Shown: positions 26,656-34,229 of the stretch, one piece after another
Layout of the letters: each line of letters opens with the position of its first letter
Numbering within the stretch: the first letter of the stretch is position 1
DNA from: Paenibacillus sp. OV219
GTDB taxonomy: Bacteria > Bacillota > Bacilli > Paenibacillales > Paenibacillaceae
NCBI RefSeq assembly: GCF_900110075.1
Contig: NZ_FOCJ01000001.1
Coordinates: 744,001 to 808,000, forward strand
Length of the DNA: 64,000 nucleotides
Reading direction: 5' to 3'
Made by a program: the position numbers and the translations under genes
The notes under the pieces: generated by a model
The model's input: the letters and a program-made list of their open reading frames with translations, nothing else
What the model was told of the DNA's origin: nothing
Databases searched by the model: none

Positions 26656-27180
26656 TTATTGGTTCTTCAAAGCATCGACGAATGCTTTCGCATACGGAGG
26701 CAGATCCGGCGGACGCCTTGAAGAGATGATATGTCCGTCCACGACAACCGGTGCATCAATCCAAGTCGCGCCTGCATTCTCCATATCGTCGCGAATGCCA
26801 GGCGTAGAAGTGACGTTGCGGCCTTGAAGGATTTTTGCCGAGATCAGCACCCAGCCAGCATGGCAGATTTGGCCGATCGGTTTACCTGCCGCGTCCATTT
26901 CCTTCACTAGCTGCAGCACCTGCGGATAACGGCGGAGCTTGTCCGGCGCCCAGCCGCCTGGAACGAGCAAACCGTCGATCTGACTGCCGTCAACCTCATC
27001 GAAGCTAAGATCCGCAGTTGCGGGAACGCCGTATTTGCCAATATGAGTCCGGTTCTTCTCCGGTCCTGCGAATAACACTTTAGCGCCTTCTTCACGTACG
27101 CGATAGACGGGATACCACAGCTCCAAATCCTCGAATTCGTCATCTAGCAAGCAGATAATCATTTTTCCTTGTAGGGACAC
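26656..27180 (-). CDS. DJ-1/PfpI family protein
   Basis: A 174-residue class I glutamine amidotransferase-like protein. The nucleophile elbow reads IGQICHAGWVL with the reactive Cys, and the conserved acidic residue is in LDDEFEDLELWYP. Members act as proteases, deglycases or glyoxalases in stress response; the exact activity cannot be read here. The C-terminal IISSRRPPDLPPYAKAFVDAL fits the PfpI branch. GTG 27180 follows AGGAGGAAAG. It is transcribed alone towards the PTS operon. Confidence 0.88.
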   Translation of the reverse strand: MSLQGKMIICLLDDEFEDLELWYPVYRVREEGAKVLFAGPEKNRTHIGKYGVPATADLSFDEVDGSQIDGLLVPGGWAPDKLRRYPQVLQLVKEMDAAGKPIGQICHAGWVLISAKILQGRNVTSTPGIRDDMENAGATWIDAPVVVDGHIISSRRPPDLPPYAKAFVDALKNQ

Positions 27181-27351
27181 GTTCTTTCCTCCTCTAGCAT
27201 GTGTAAAAAGCTCCTACTTATTGTACCCTCAGGCGGTTCTTTGAAGCAAACCGCACTGGTTGTAACATCCGAATGATGCAAAAATTACAATCTGCCTTAA
27301 AGCAGGACTTTTTTTGCAATAGGTCGAATATCATATTCGTCGAGTAACGCC

Positions 27352-27410
27352 TTTCAAACGATAGCTTTTGCCTCCGAAGGTCGGATGGCAACTGCCGTTT
27401 TCACTTGAAA
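27352..27410 (+). promoter_or_regulatory. Hairpin element A, possible cis-regulatory RNA
   Basis: An outer stem TTTCAA / TTGAAA encloses ATAGCTTTTGCC, a strong hairpin TTGCCTCCGA-AGG-TCGGATGGCAA, and ACTGC. The core is repeated in element B about 100 nt downstream. No known riboswitch class is recognised. The strand is assumed from the downstream gene. Confidence 0.4.
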
Positions 27411-27455
27411 TCCAAGAAAGTATAAGTTTTGAATATACTTTGCTTAGATTTCTCC

Positions 27456-27500
27456 GCGAACCGTAAGCTTTTGCCGGAAAGACGGCGACAGCCGGTTGCG
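27456..27500 (+). promoter_or_regulatory. Hairpin element B, related to element A
   Basis: An outer stem GCGAACCG / CGGTT encloses TAAGCTTTTGCC, a small hairpin GCCG-GAAAGA-CGGC and GACAGC. It ends 40 nt before the zinc-ribbon gene start. The shared AGCTTTTGCC followed by a hairpin and a similar closing segment suggest duplication of one element. Confidence 0.4.
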
Positions 27501-27540
27501 CTTGGGTGTTCTACTTGTTTAGGAGAAGGAGTGGACGATC

Positions 27541-27963
27541 TTGCTAAAACGCTGTTCTTGCGGCGACGATATGCCAATGAAGCTGCGTACTGTTGTATAT
27601 TCGAATAAAGTTGAAATTGATAATGTACCGATATTCTCTTGCCGTTCCTGCAACCGCAGTGAGGTGTTCCCGGAAGTGAAGCCAGACCTTACGGGCCTGA
27701 TTGGCAAGCTAGGTGCCCACCCTGTAAAGCAGACGTTTCTGTTTAATGAGTGGAATGAATGGGCAAATTTGTTAGTAGAGGCTTACCATGATAAGAAAGT
27801 GTCTGATCCGGTCATTATGCGGCGAATGACGGAAGAGCGCATCGATATGCTGCTTGATTTGTTCCAGGTTGCGCAGGCTGCAGGGGATGCCGAGTGGACA
27901 GCAGATATACATAAGCGGCTAGCACAGCTTAGCCGGAGTCTGCTTCAATATGGAAGGCGATAG
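27541..27963 (+). CDS. YgiT-type zinc-finger protein, unknown function
   Basis: A 140-residue protein. Residues 5-40 have a CxC...CxxC arrangement (RCSCGDDM, then NVPIFSCRSCNRSEVFPEV), like the YgiT/MqsA zinc ribbon, but the DNA-binding half of MqsA is missing. The C-terminal half is helical with EERIDMLLDLFQVAQAAGD. It is followed after 24 nt by brxC and then ccpA on the same strand, so a shared transcript is likely. TTG 27541 is set by GGAGAAGGAGTGG upstream. Role unknown; a redox or metal-sensing function is only suggested by the company of a bacilliredoxin. Confidence 0.72.
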   Translation: MLKRCSCGDDMPMKLRTVVYSNKVEIDNVPIFSCRSCNRSEVFPEVKPDLTGLIGKLGAHPVKQTFLFNEWNEWANLLVEAYHDKKVSDPVIMRRMTEERIDMLLDLFQVAQAAGDAEWTADIHKRLAQLSRSLLQYGRR

Positions 27964-27987
27964 AGGAAGGGAGCGGGGCCCTAGCTT

Positions 27988-28344
27988 ATGAAGCTGCCCT
28001 CACCAATCACAACGATCGAGCAGTGGGAAGCAACTTATGCGGCTGCTGCCACAGAACCGCTGCTCATTTTCAAGCACAGCACGACGTGTTCCATCAGCAG
28101 CGGTGCTTATGATGAACTGTCGAACTGGCTGGAGGATGCAACGACGGTATCCTTCCACATTATTATGGTGCTCGTACCAGAGAGCCGCCAAGTTTCGAAT
28201 GCGATTTCAGAGAAACTCGGCGTGAAGCACGAGTCGCCTCAGCTTCTCTTTGTCCAGGATGGAAGTGTCTCCTGGCATGCTTCTCACTGGCGGATTACCT
28301 ACTCAACATTAGATGAGCATCTCGGGACACATTGCGAAAAGTAA
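27988..28344 (+). CDS. brxC: Bacilliredoxin BrxC (YtxJ), monothiol
   Basis: A 118-residue thioredoxin-fold protein with the active site [16 protein letters not shown]; the single Cys in a TCxIS context marks the BrxC/YtxJ family, which removes bacillithiol from protein thiols. The later [22 protein letters not shown] is the usual cis-Pro region. It thus suggests the organism makes bacillithiol. In B. subtilis ytxJ also lies just upstream of ccpA, as here. GGAAGGGAG precedes ATG 27988 at a long distance. Confidence 0.88.
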   Translation: MKLPSPITTIEQWEATYAAAATEPLLIFKHSTTCSISSGAYDELSNWLEDATTVSFHIIMVLVPESRQVSNAISEKLGVKHESPQLLFVQDGSVSWHASHWRITYSTLDEHLGTHCEK

Positions 28345-28414
28345 TATTTTGTCGTATCATTACGGTAAAGTAGTGCGGTGCGAGAACAAATTTGAATTAA
28401 TGGAGAGAAGGACC

Positions 28415-29419
28415 GTGACAGTAACCATTTATGATGTAGCAAGAGAAGCCGGCGTATCGATGGCGACTGTTTCCCGGGTTGTGAATAACAATCCGAACGT
28501 GAAGCCACAGACGCGTAAGAAAGTATTTGAAGCTATTGAACGTCTTGGCTATCGTCCAAACGCAGTAGCGCGCGGACTTGCAAGCAAGAAGACAACGACA
28601 GTTGGTGTCGTTATTCCTGATATTTCGAATGCGATCTTCGCCGAAGTTGCACGCGGCATCGAAGACATCGCGAATATGTATCATTACAATATCATTCTTT
28701 GTAACGCTGATAAGAAGAAAGATAAAGAGATTCGCGTTATCAACACGTTGCTTGAGAAGCAAGTGGACGGGCTGTTGTTCATGGGCGGCGCTGTAACGGA
28801 AGACCATCTGCAAGCATTTAAGACAGCGAATGTGCCGATCGTTCTCTGTGCGACAACTGATGAGCAAGGCGTAATTCCTTCGGTTGATATCGACCACGAG
28901 AGCGCTGCTTTTGATGCGGTACAAGCTCTTATTCGGGCTGGACACACACGCATTGCGATGATCTGCGGCACGCTTCAGGATCCGGCGAACGGATATGCGC
29001 GTTTCCAAGGGTACAAGCGTGCGCTTGAAGTTGCTGGCTTGCCATATGATGAGTCGCTCGTTCGTATCGGCAACTACCGCTATGAATCCGGCGTAGAGGC
29101 GATGAAATATTTCTTGGAGCTTGGCGAACGTCCAACAGCTGTATTCTCCGCAACGGATGAGATGGCAATTGGCGCGATTCACTGCATCCAGGATGCAGCA
29201 CTTAAAGTGCCTGACAATATCTCCGTCATCAGCGTGGATAACAGCCGCATGGCGTCGATGGTGCGTCCGCAGCTGACTGCTGTTGCGCAGCCAATGTATG
29301 ACATCGGTGCAGTATCGATGCGTCTATTGACGAAGCTAATGAAGAAGGAAGCGGTCGACAACGCGCGCGTTATTCTGCCGCATGAAATTGTGAACCGTCA
29401 GTCGGTAGGGAGCATATAA
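28415..29419 (+). CDS. ccpA: Catabolite control protein A
   Basis: The master LacI-type regulator of carbon catabolite repression; it binds cre sites when complexed with Ser46-phosphorylated HPr or Crh. The 334-residue protein begins [37 protein letters not shown] with the LacI helix-turn-helix and hinge [27 protein letters not shown], nearly identical to B. subtilis CcpA. GTG 28415 is chosen from GGAGAG spacing and homology, giving exactly the B. subtilis length. An in-frame ATG at 28400 is possible but lies on the ribosome site. Confidence 0.95.
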   Translation: MTVTIYDVAREAGVSMATVSRVVNNNPNVKPQTRKKVFEAIERLGYRPNAVARGLASKKTTTVGVVIPDISNAIFAEVARGIEDIANMYHYNIILCNADKKKDKEIRVINTLLEKQVDGLLFMGGAVTEDHLQAFKTANVPIVLCATTDEQGVIPSVDIDHESAAFDAVQALIRAGHTRIAMICGTLQDPANGYARFQGYKRALEVAGLPYDESLVRIGNYRYESGVEAMKYFLELGERPTAVFSATDEMAIGAIHCIQDAALKVPDNISVISVDNSRMASMVRPQLTAVAQPMYDIGAVSMRLLTKLMKKEAVDNARVILPHEIVNRQSVGSI

Positions 29420-29425
29420 GCAATT

Positions 29426-30130
29426 ATGACAACGAAGTATCACAAGATAGGCATTATCGGTGCCATGGTGGAAGAGATTGAACTGCTGCACAAGCATGTC
29501 GATAAGACAGGCTCATTCGTGAAAGCAGGTATTGAATATGTAGAAGGCACGCTGCACGGTCGTCAAGTTGTATTCTGCAAATCAGGCGTTGGTAAAGTCA
29601 ATGCAGCTGTTTGCACGCAGCTTCTCATTGATGCTGGTGTGGAATGCGTATTGTTCACTGGTGTTGCAGGCGCGGTTGATCCGAGCTTGAACATTGGAGA
29701 CATCGTTGTGTCGACGTCTTGCTTGCAGCATGATATGGACGTGACAGCGCTTGGCTTCGCTCGCGGTCAGATTCCGTTCCAGGACGTTTGGGAGTTTGAG
29801 GCGGCGCCGAATCTGGTCGAACTGGCAACGAGTGCGGCGGAGAAGCTGTTCCCAGGCCGCAGCGCAAAGGGTAAAGTGCTCTCCGGAGATCAATTCGTAT
29901 CCTCGAGAGAAACGGTAAAAGTGCTGCATGATGAGTTAAGCGGTGCATGTACGGAGATGGAAGGCGCGGCACTTGCGCAAGTTTGTGTCATGAATCAAGT
30001 TCCGTTCGTCGTCATTCGTTCGATGTCGGATAAGGCAGACGGCTCTGCACATGTGAACTTTGCGGAATTCACGGTTCAAGCTTCAGTGAATTCACATTCT
30101 ATTATTGATGAAATGATTCAACAGATGTAG
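29426..30130 (+). CDS. mtnN: 5'-methylthioadenosine/S-adenosylhomocysteine nucleosidase
   Basis: Cleaves adenine from methylthioadenosine and S-adenosylhomocysteine, recycling products of S-adenosylmethionine. The 234-residue protein has the family opening IGIIGAMVEEIELL, CKSGVGKVNAAVCTQLLID, TGVAGAVDPSLNIGDIVVS, LSGDQFVSS, and the catalytic TEMEGAALAQVC with SMSDKADGSAH. It begins 6 nt after ccpA, with a weak distant GGGAG, so it is probably translated from the ccpA transcript. Confidence 0.93.
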   Translation: MTTKYHKIGIIGAMVEEIELLHKHVDKTGSFVKAGIEYVEGTLHGRQVVFCKSGVGKVNAAVCTQLLIDAGVECVLFTGVAGAVDPSLNIGDIVVSTSCLQHDMDVTALGFARGQIPFQDVWEFEAAPNLVELATSAAEKLFPGRSAKGKVLSGDQFVSSRETVKVLHDELSGACTEMEGAALAQVCVMNQVPFVVIRSMSDKADGSAHVNFAEFTVQASVNSHSIIDEMIQQM

Positions 30131-30167
30131 GGAGCGGCTTACGAATAATAATCCGCTTGATTAATGA

Positions 30168-30226
30168 TAAAGGCAGCTACGCATCTTGTTCCTAACCGGA
30201 ACGGATGTGAGCTGCCTTTTGTTTTA
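30168..30226. terminator. Terminator between mtnN and acuC
   Basis: AAAGGCAGCT / AGCTGCCTTTTG with an inner GTTCC / GGAAC stem and TTTT tail. It separates convergent genes. Confidence 0.85.
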
Positions 30227-30228
30227 CT

Positions 30229-31407
30229 TCAAAGCCCCTGAATCGCGAGTTCTGCGACTTCACGATTACGCGCTTCAATTTCGCTTCTGCGGGGGATCGG
30301 CTGCCAGAGGCGTGAATCATCCAGCCAATGGGTCGGAAGCTCTTCAGGGCTGTTTGCAGACCAGCTATCGATCCAAGCTTGCGGTAGTGGCTCATTACCT
30401 GTCTGCTCGCGAAGCTGCGCGGCGATGGGATGGTCAGTCATCTCGAGCCATACGAGCGCCCAAGCGCGCGGAACGACTCGCCAGATGTCATAGCCGCCGC
30501 CGCCGACTGCGATCCAGCGTCCGTCAGTATAACGATGAGCAAGCTGATGGATGAGTGCAGGCATTGCTTGATAGATTCGCATACTGCAGTGAATATGCGA
30601 TAACGGATCATAAGCATGAGCGTCACAGCCATGCTGGCTGACGATGACATCCGGCTTGAACACTTGAGTGACCTTCTCAATGGTTGTGGCGAAGCTCGCA
30701 AGCCAGGACTCATCCTCGGTGTAAGGCTCAACCGGGACATTAATGGTTGTCCCGTAGCCAGCGTCGATGCCGCGCTCGGCAACGAAGCCCGTGCCAGGGA
30801 ATAAATATTTGCCTGTCTCGTGAATGGAATAGGTACAGACGTCAGGGTCGGCATAGAACGTCCACTGAACGCCATCGCCATGATGGACGTCGGTGTCGAT
30901 ATACAGGACGCGCGCGCCGTACTGCTTACGAATGTGAGCGATTGCTATGGCCGCATCATTATAGACGCAGAAGCCAGCCCCACGGTCTGGAAAAGCATGA
31001 TGCAGCCCGCCAGCCATATGGTACGCGTGCTTGGCTTGTCCGCTCATCACGAGATCTGCCGCCATCACCGAACCGCCGACGATAGATGCTGTTGCTTCGT
31101 GCATACCGGGGAAGTATGGCGTATCATCTGTATTCAGCCCATATAATTCAGCTCGTTTGATGGCTTCCGCATCAGGCTTGTCAGCGCTTAACATGCGTAC
31201 AGCGTCAATATAATCAGGGCGATGGACCAGCTTCAGCAGCTCGTCATCCGCTGCGGCAGGGTGTCTGTATTGGGAATCGTTTAGCGCATTCGCCGACTGG
31301 AGAAGGCTATGTGTGAGCGTTAATCGCATCGGATCGAACGGATGGTCCTTGTTAAATTTGTACCGACTTGCATCTTGATGATGGATATAAACGGCATTGT
31401 CCGTCAT
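30229..31407 (-). CDS. acuC: Acetoin utilization protein AcuC (histone-deacetylase-like)
   Basis: A 392-residue zinc deacetylase of the HDAC family. In B. subtilis AcuC removes acetyl groups from acetyl-CoA synthetase and so reactivates it. Metal and catalytic motifs are visible: AGGLHHAFPDRGAGFCVYND, RVLYIDTDVHHGDGVQWTFY, VSQHGCDAHAYDPL and AVGGGGYD. It lies 45 nt after acuA on the same strand. acuB, which separates them in B. subtilis, is not here. GAAAGGATG precedes ATG 31407. Confidence 0.93.
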   Translation of the reverse strand: MTDNAVYIHHQDASRYKFNKDHPFDPMRLTLTHSLLQSANALNDSQYRHPAAADDELLKLVHRPDYIDAVRMLSADKPDAEAIKRAELYGLNTDDTPYFPGMHEATASIVGGSVMAADLVMSGQAKHAYHMAGGLHHAFPDRGAGFCVYNDAAIAIAHIRKQYGARVLYIDTDVHHGDGVQWTFYADPDVCTYSIHETGKYLFPGTGFVAERGIDAGYGTTINVPVEPYTEDESWLASFATTIEKVTQVFKPDVIVSQHGCDAHAYDPLSHIHCSMRIYQAMPALIHQLAHRYTDGRWIAVGGGGYDIWRVVPRAWALVWLEMTDHPIAAQLREQTGNEPLPQAWIDSWSANSPEELPTHWLDDSRLWQPIPRRSEIEARNREVAELAIQGL

Positions 31408-31452
31408 AATGCGTCTTTCGCATCCTTTCTACTGTCTGCTGCCTCAAAGGTG

Positions 31453-32088
31453 CTAGTACATAAAGCGCTGTCTGAAGCGGACACGGTCGAATTGTTCAAT
31501 GGAGCTGAGAGGTACCTCACGTCCGATTCGCACCATCAGGCAGTTAGCCGGGTGGGCACAGATCTCAGGATCATCAGTCGCCACCCATTCCATGTTTACG
31601 GACTTCATCAGCCGCTCCATCATGGCGCGGTATTCCCATACGCTAAGGCCTGTTCCTTCCAGATCCCAGTGCCAATAATACTCTGTTGTATAAACAATGA
31701 CATTTTCCAGCTGATCATAGGCAAAAGCGTTCTGAATCATTTTCTTGCCGAGGCCAAGCGAGCGGTAGTCGTCAGCAACTTCTACGGCGCCGAGCTCGAC
31801 TAAATCCGTCATGCCGCCTTCAGACCACCGCTCCAGTTCGTCTGGATAGTGGAAGGTGACATAGCCGACGATGACTTCACCGTCTCTTGCCGCGATTATG
31901 CGACCTTCTGGGAGCTCTGCAATCTCGATGAGCGCTTTATGCTGCTCAGCTGGTCTGCGGAATGCATCGAGCTGTGGATGAAGGGTGAGACCGGTCACCG
32001 CCTCGGCAGGGAGCGGCCCTTCTATGACAATATCGCGTTCGATGTTTGGGACAATCTGCGCATGAATCCTTTTGCGATGTTCCAACAA
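31453..32088 (-). CDS. acuA: AcuA, GNAT acetyltransferase of acetyl-CoA synthetase
   Basis: A 211-residue GNAT protein. AcuA acetylates the active-site Lys of AcsA and switches it off. The acetyl-CoA motif is LGAVEVADDYRSLGLGKKMIQNAF, with YVTFHYPDELERWSEGG before it and YYWHWDLEGTGLSVWEYR after it, as in Bacillus AcuA. Two TTG codons start the frame; the first, TTG at 32088, is 7 nt from AGGAG. It is divergent from its target acsA and shares the 180-nt control region that holds a probable cre site. Confidence 0.93.
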   Translation of the reverse strand: MLEHRKRIHAQIVPNIERDIVIEGPLPAEAVTGLTLHPQLDAFRRPAEQHKALIEIAELPEGRIIAARDGEVIVGYVTFHYPDELERWSEGGMTDLVELGAVEVADDYRSLGLGKKMIQNAFAYDQLENVIVYTTEYYWHWDLEGTGLSVWEYRAMMERLMKSVNMEWVATDDPEICAHPANCLMVRIGREVPLSSIEQFDRVRFRQRFMY

Positions 32089-32171
32089 GTGATGGCTCCT
32101 TTCCCGTTCTACACTACTTATAGCAAAAAAAACAAGACATGAAAAGAATGGTTCAAGCGCAGCAAGCGTGA

Positions 32172-32193
32172 TATAATATGTAAGCGTATTCCT
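32172..32193 (+). promoter_or_regulatory. acsA promoter -10 with probable cre site
   Basis: TATAAT lies at 32172-32177. Directly after it, ATGTAAGCGTATTCCT (32178-32193) matches the relaxed CcpA consensus WTGNNARCGNWWWCAW at all but the A near the 3' end (and fits the last W). Binding there would cover the start of transcription, so repression by CcpA is expected. The -35 box is weak. Confidence 0.65.
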
Positions 32194-32265
32194 AGTAAGA
32201 GCGTCATTACGGGGGCTGCTCCCGCTAGAAACGGTTGTTGTATATTGGGTAGGAGGATGATGGAA

Positions 32266-33990
32266 ATGTCAAACATGCATCAAGAACGGATTCCGGCAAC
32301 GGCATCTGGCTCCAACATGACAAGCTATGAAGAAACCTATAATGCGTTTAGTTTTGATCAGCTTGAACAGCAGTTCTCCTGGCATGAAACGGGTAAGGTC
32401 AATATGGCTTATGAAGCGATCGACCGTCACATTGCAGAAGGCCGAGGCGATAAAGTCGCCCTCTACTATAGCGATAACAGCAGAGACGAGTCTTATACGT
32501 ACCAGGAACTATCCAAACAATCGAACCGTTTCGCGAATGTGCTTCGCGGACTCGGAATCGAGAAGGGTGAGCGCGTCTTCATCTTTATGCCGCGTACGCC
32601 AGAGCTTTATTTCAGCTTAATCGGTTCACTCAAAGTCGGTGCCATCGTGGGACCGCTATTCGAAGCGTTCATGGAGACAGCGGTTAGAGACCGTTTGCTC
32701 GACAGCAGCGCTACGGCGATCATTACGACGCCTGCTCTTCTCTCGCGTATTCCGCGCAGCGAGCTGCCTAATCTAAAGCATGTCATCGTTTTCGGCGATA
32801 ATGTGGAAGCGGGCGAAGGTATCGTTGATTTCAAAGCCGAGATGAATACAGCTTCGGATGAAGCGGAGATTGAATGGCTAGGACGCGAGGACGGTTTGCT
32901 GATCCACTACACATCCGGATCGACGGGTAAGCCGAAGGGCATTTTGCATGTGCAAAATGCGATGGTTCAGCACTATTTTACAGGGCGGGTCGTGCTCGAT
33001 CTGCAGCCTGATGATATTTATTGGTGTACGGCCGATCCAGGCTGGGTAACAGGAACGTCATACGGTATCTTCGCACCTTGGCTTAACGGTGCGACGAATG
33101 TAATCCGCGGCGGTCGCTTCAGCCCGCAGGATTGGTACTCGACAATTGCACGCTATGGTGTAACGGTATGGTACAGCGCGCCAACCGCATTCCGCATGCT
33201 GATGGGGGCAGGCGACGATGTCGTGAAGCAATTCGATCTGTCGAGCCTTCGCCACGTGCTCAGCGTCGGCGAGCCACTCAATCCAGAGGTAGTACGTTGG
33301 GGTCTTAAAGTATACAACCAGCGCATTCACGATACATGGTGGATGACGGAGACTGGCGCTCAGCTGATCTGCAACTACCCGAGCATGGACATTAAACCAG
33401 GCTCGATGGGCAAGCCGATTCCAGGTGTGAACGCAGCTATTATAGACGATAGCGGCAACGAGCTTCCTCCATACCGGATGGGCAACCTTGCCATCCAAAC
33501 ACCATGGCCTTCCATGATGCGCAAGGTGTGGAACAATCCGGCGAAGTACGAGGAATACTTCCGCATTCCAGGCTGGTATATCTCTGGCGACTCCGCATAC
33601 CGCGATGAGGAGGGCTACTTCTGGTTCCAAGGACGTATCGACGACGTTATTAATACGGCCGGCGAGCGTGTAGGTCCATTCGAGGTCGAGAGCAAGCTGG
33701 TCGAGCATCCAGCCGTTGCTGAGGCTGGCGTAATCGGCAAGCCTGACCCCATGCGCGGTGAAATCATTAAAGCGTTTGTCTCGCTTCGTGAGGGCTTCAC
33801 GCCATCCGAGGAGTTGAAGGCGGATATTGCCAAGTTCGTGAAAGAAGGACTGTCCGCGCATGCTGCACCGCGTGAGATCGAGTTCAAGGATAAGCTGCCG
33901 AAGACACGCAGCGGCAAGATTATGCGCCGTGTATTGAAGGCTTGGGAATTGAACCTCCCGACAGGTGATCTGTCGACTATTGAGGACTAA
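32266..33990 (+). CDS. acsA: Acetyl-CoA synthetase
   Basis: Activates acetate to acetyl-CoA with ATP. The 574-residue ANL enzyme has the P-loop YTSGSTGKPKGILH, WTADPGWVTG-type motif (here WCTADPGWVTGTSYG), TWWMTETGAQL, and the C-terminal LPKTRSGKIMRRVLKAW, where the Lys of SGK is the site acetylated by AcuA. AGGAGG at 32251-32256 fits ATG 32266 best (9 nt); ATG 32257 and 32260 are too close. Length matches B. subtilis AcsA (572). Divergent acuA/acuC provide its control by acetylation. Confidence 0.95.
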   Translation: MSNMHQERIPATASGSNMTSYEETYNAFSFDQLEQQFSWHETGKVNMAYEAIDRHIAEGRGDKVALYYSDNSRDESYTYQELSKQSNRFANVLRGLGIEKGERVFIFMPRTPELYFSLIGSLKVGAIVGPLFEAFMETAVRDRLLDSSATAIITTPALLSRIPRSELPNLKHVIVFGDNVEAGEGIVDFKAEMNTASDEAEIEWLGREDGLLIHYTSGSTGKPKGILHVQNAMVQHYFTGRVVLDLQPDDIYWCTADPGWVTGTSYGIFAPWLNGATNVIRGGRFSPQDWYSTIARYGVTVWYSAPTAFRMLMGAGDDVVKQFDLSSLRHVLSVGEPLNPEVVRWGLKVYNQRIHDTWWMTETGAQLICNYPSMDIKPGSMGKPIPGVNAAIIDDSGNELPPYRMGNLAIQTPWPSMMRKVWNNPAKYEEYFRIPGWYISGDSAYRDEEGYFWFQGRIDDVINTAGERVGPFEVESKLVEHPAVAEAGVIGKPDPMRGEIIKAFVSLREGFTPSEELKADIAKFVKEGLSAHAAPREIEFKDKLPKTRSGKIMRRVLKAWELNLPTGDLSTIED

Positions 33991-34020
33991 TCCAATTGAA
34001 TTGTATGGTGTAAATAGAAC

Positions 34021-34060
34021 AGGCTGTCCCACAAAGTTCACTACTGAGACAGCCCCCTTA
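34021..34060 (+). terminator. Weak hairpin after acsA
   Basis: GGCTGTC (34022-34028) pairs with GACAGCC (34048-34054), followed by only a weak T stretch. It may be a first, leaky terminator. Confidence 0.5.
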
Positions 34061-34085
34061 TTATCGAAGTTGGTTACTTTAAAGT

Positions 34086-34130
34086 AAATCGTGGTGCAGA
34101 GGTTTAACTCTGTACTACGATTTTTTTTTT
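34086..34130 (+). terminator. Strong terminator after acsA
   Basis: AAATCGTGGTGCAGAG pairs with CTCTGTACTACGATTT and is followed by eleven T. Confidence 0.9.
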
Positions 34131-34162
34131 GTTGCATTGCTGCTTGCTTAAGCAATTAAAGA

Positions 34163-34213
34163 TAGAGGGGCTTCCCAAAGTTATCAATTGATGACTTTTG
34201 GGAAGCCCCTCTA
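34163..34213. terminator. Long palindromic terminator before the PBP gene end
   Basis: TAGAGGGGCTTCCCAAA pairs with TTTGGGAAGCCCCTCTA around a CAATTG-centred loop. It probably ends the minus-strand penicillin-binding protein gene. Confidence 0.85.
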
Positions 34214-34229
34214 TTGTTAGATAACCAAT

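Larger units (their letters stand above)
27181..27540. other. Structured 360-nt intergenic region
   Basis: No gene is visible. It holds, in order, a perfect operator-like palindrome CGAATAT-C-ATATTCG (27325-27339), two related hairpin elements (27352-27410 and 27456-27500), and between these an inverted repeat AAGTATA / TATACTT (27418-27440). Both elements share AGCTTTTGCC (27363-27372 and 27466-27475). Promoters for the flanking divergent genes must also lie here, but I find no clear -35/-10 pair. Confidence 0.6.

Noticed and set aside
27352-27500. c-di-GMP-I (GEMM) riboswitch on the minus strand
   Set aside because: GGCAAAAGCTAT and a neighbouring hairpin look a little like the GEMM core, but the GNRA loop and GGGACGCAAAGCC segment are missing in both copies.
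28397-29182. 261-codon minus-strand frame in ccpA
   Set aside because: Antisense shadow of a well-conserved regulator.
33058-34155. 365-codon minus-strand frame across acsA
   Set aside because: Antisense to conserved acsA and running through the terminators after it; no start signal.
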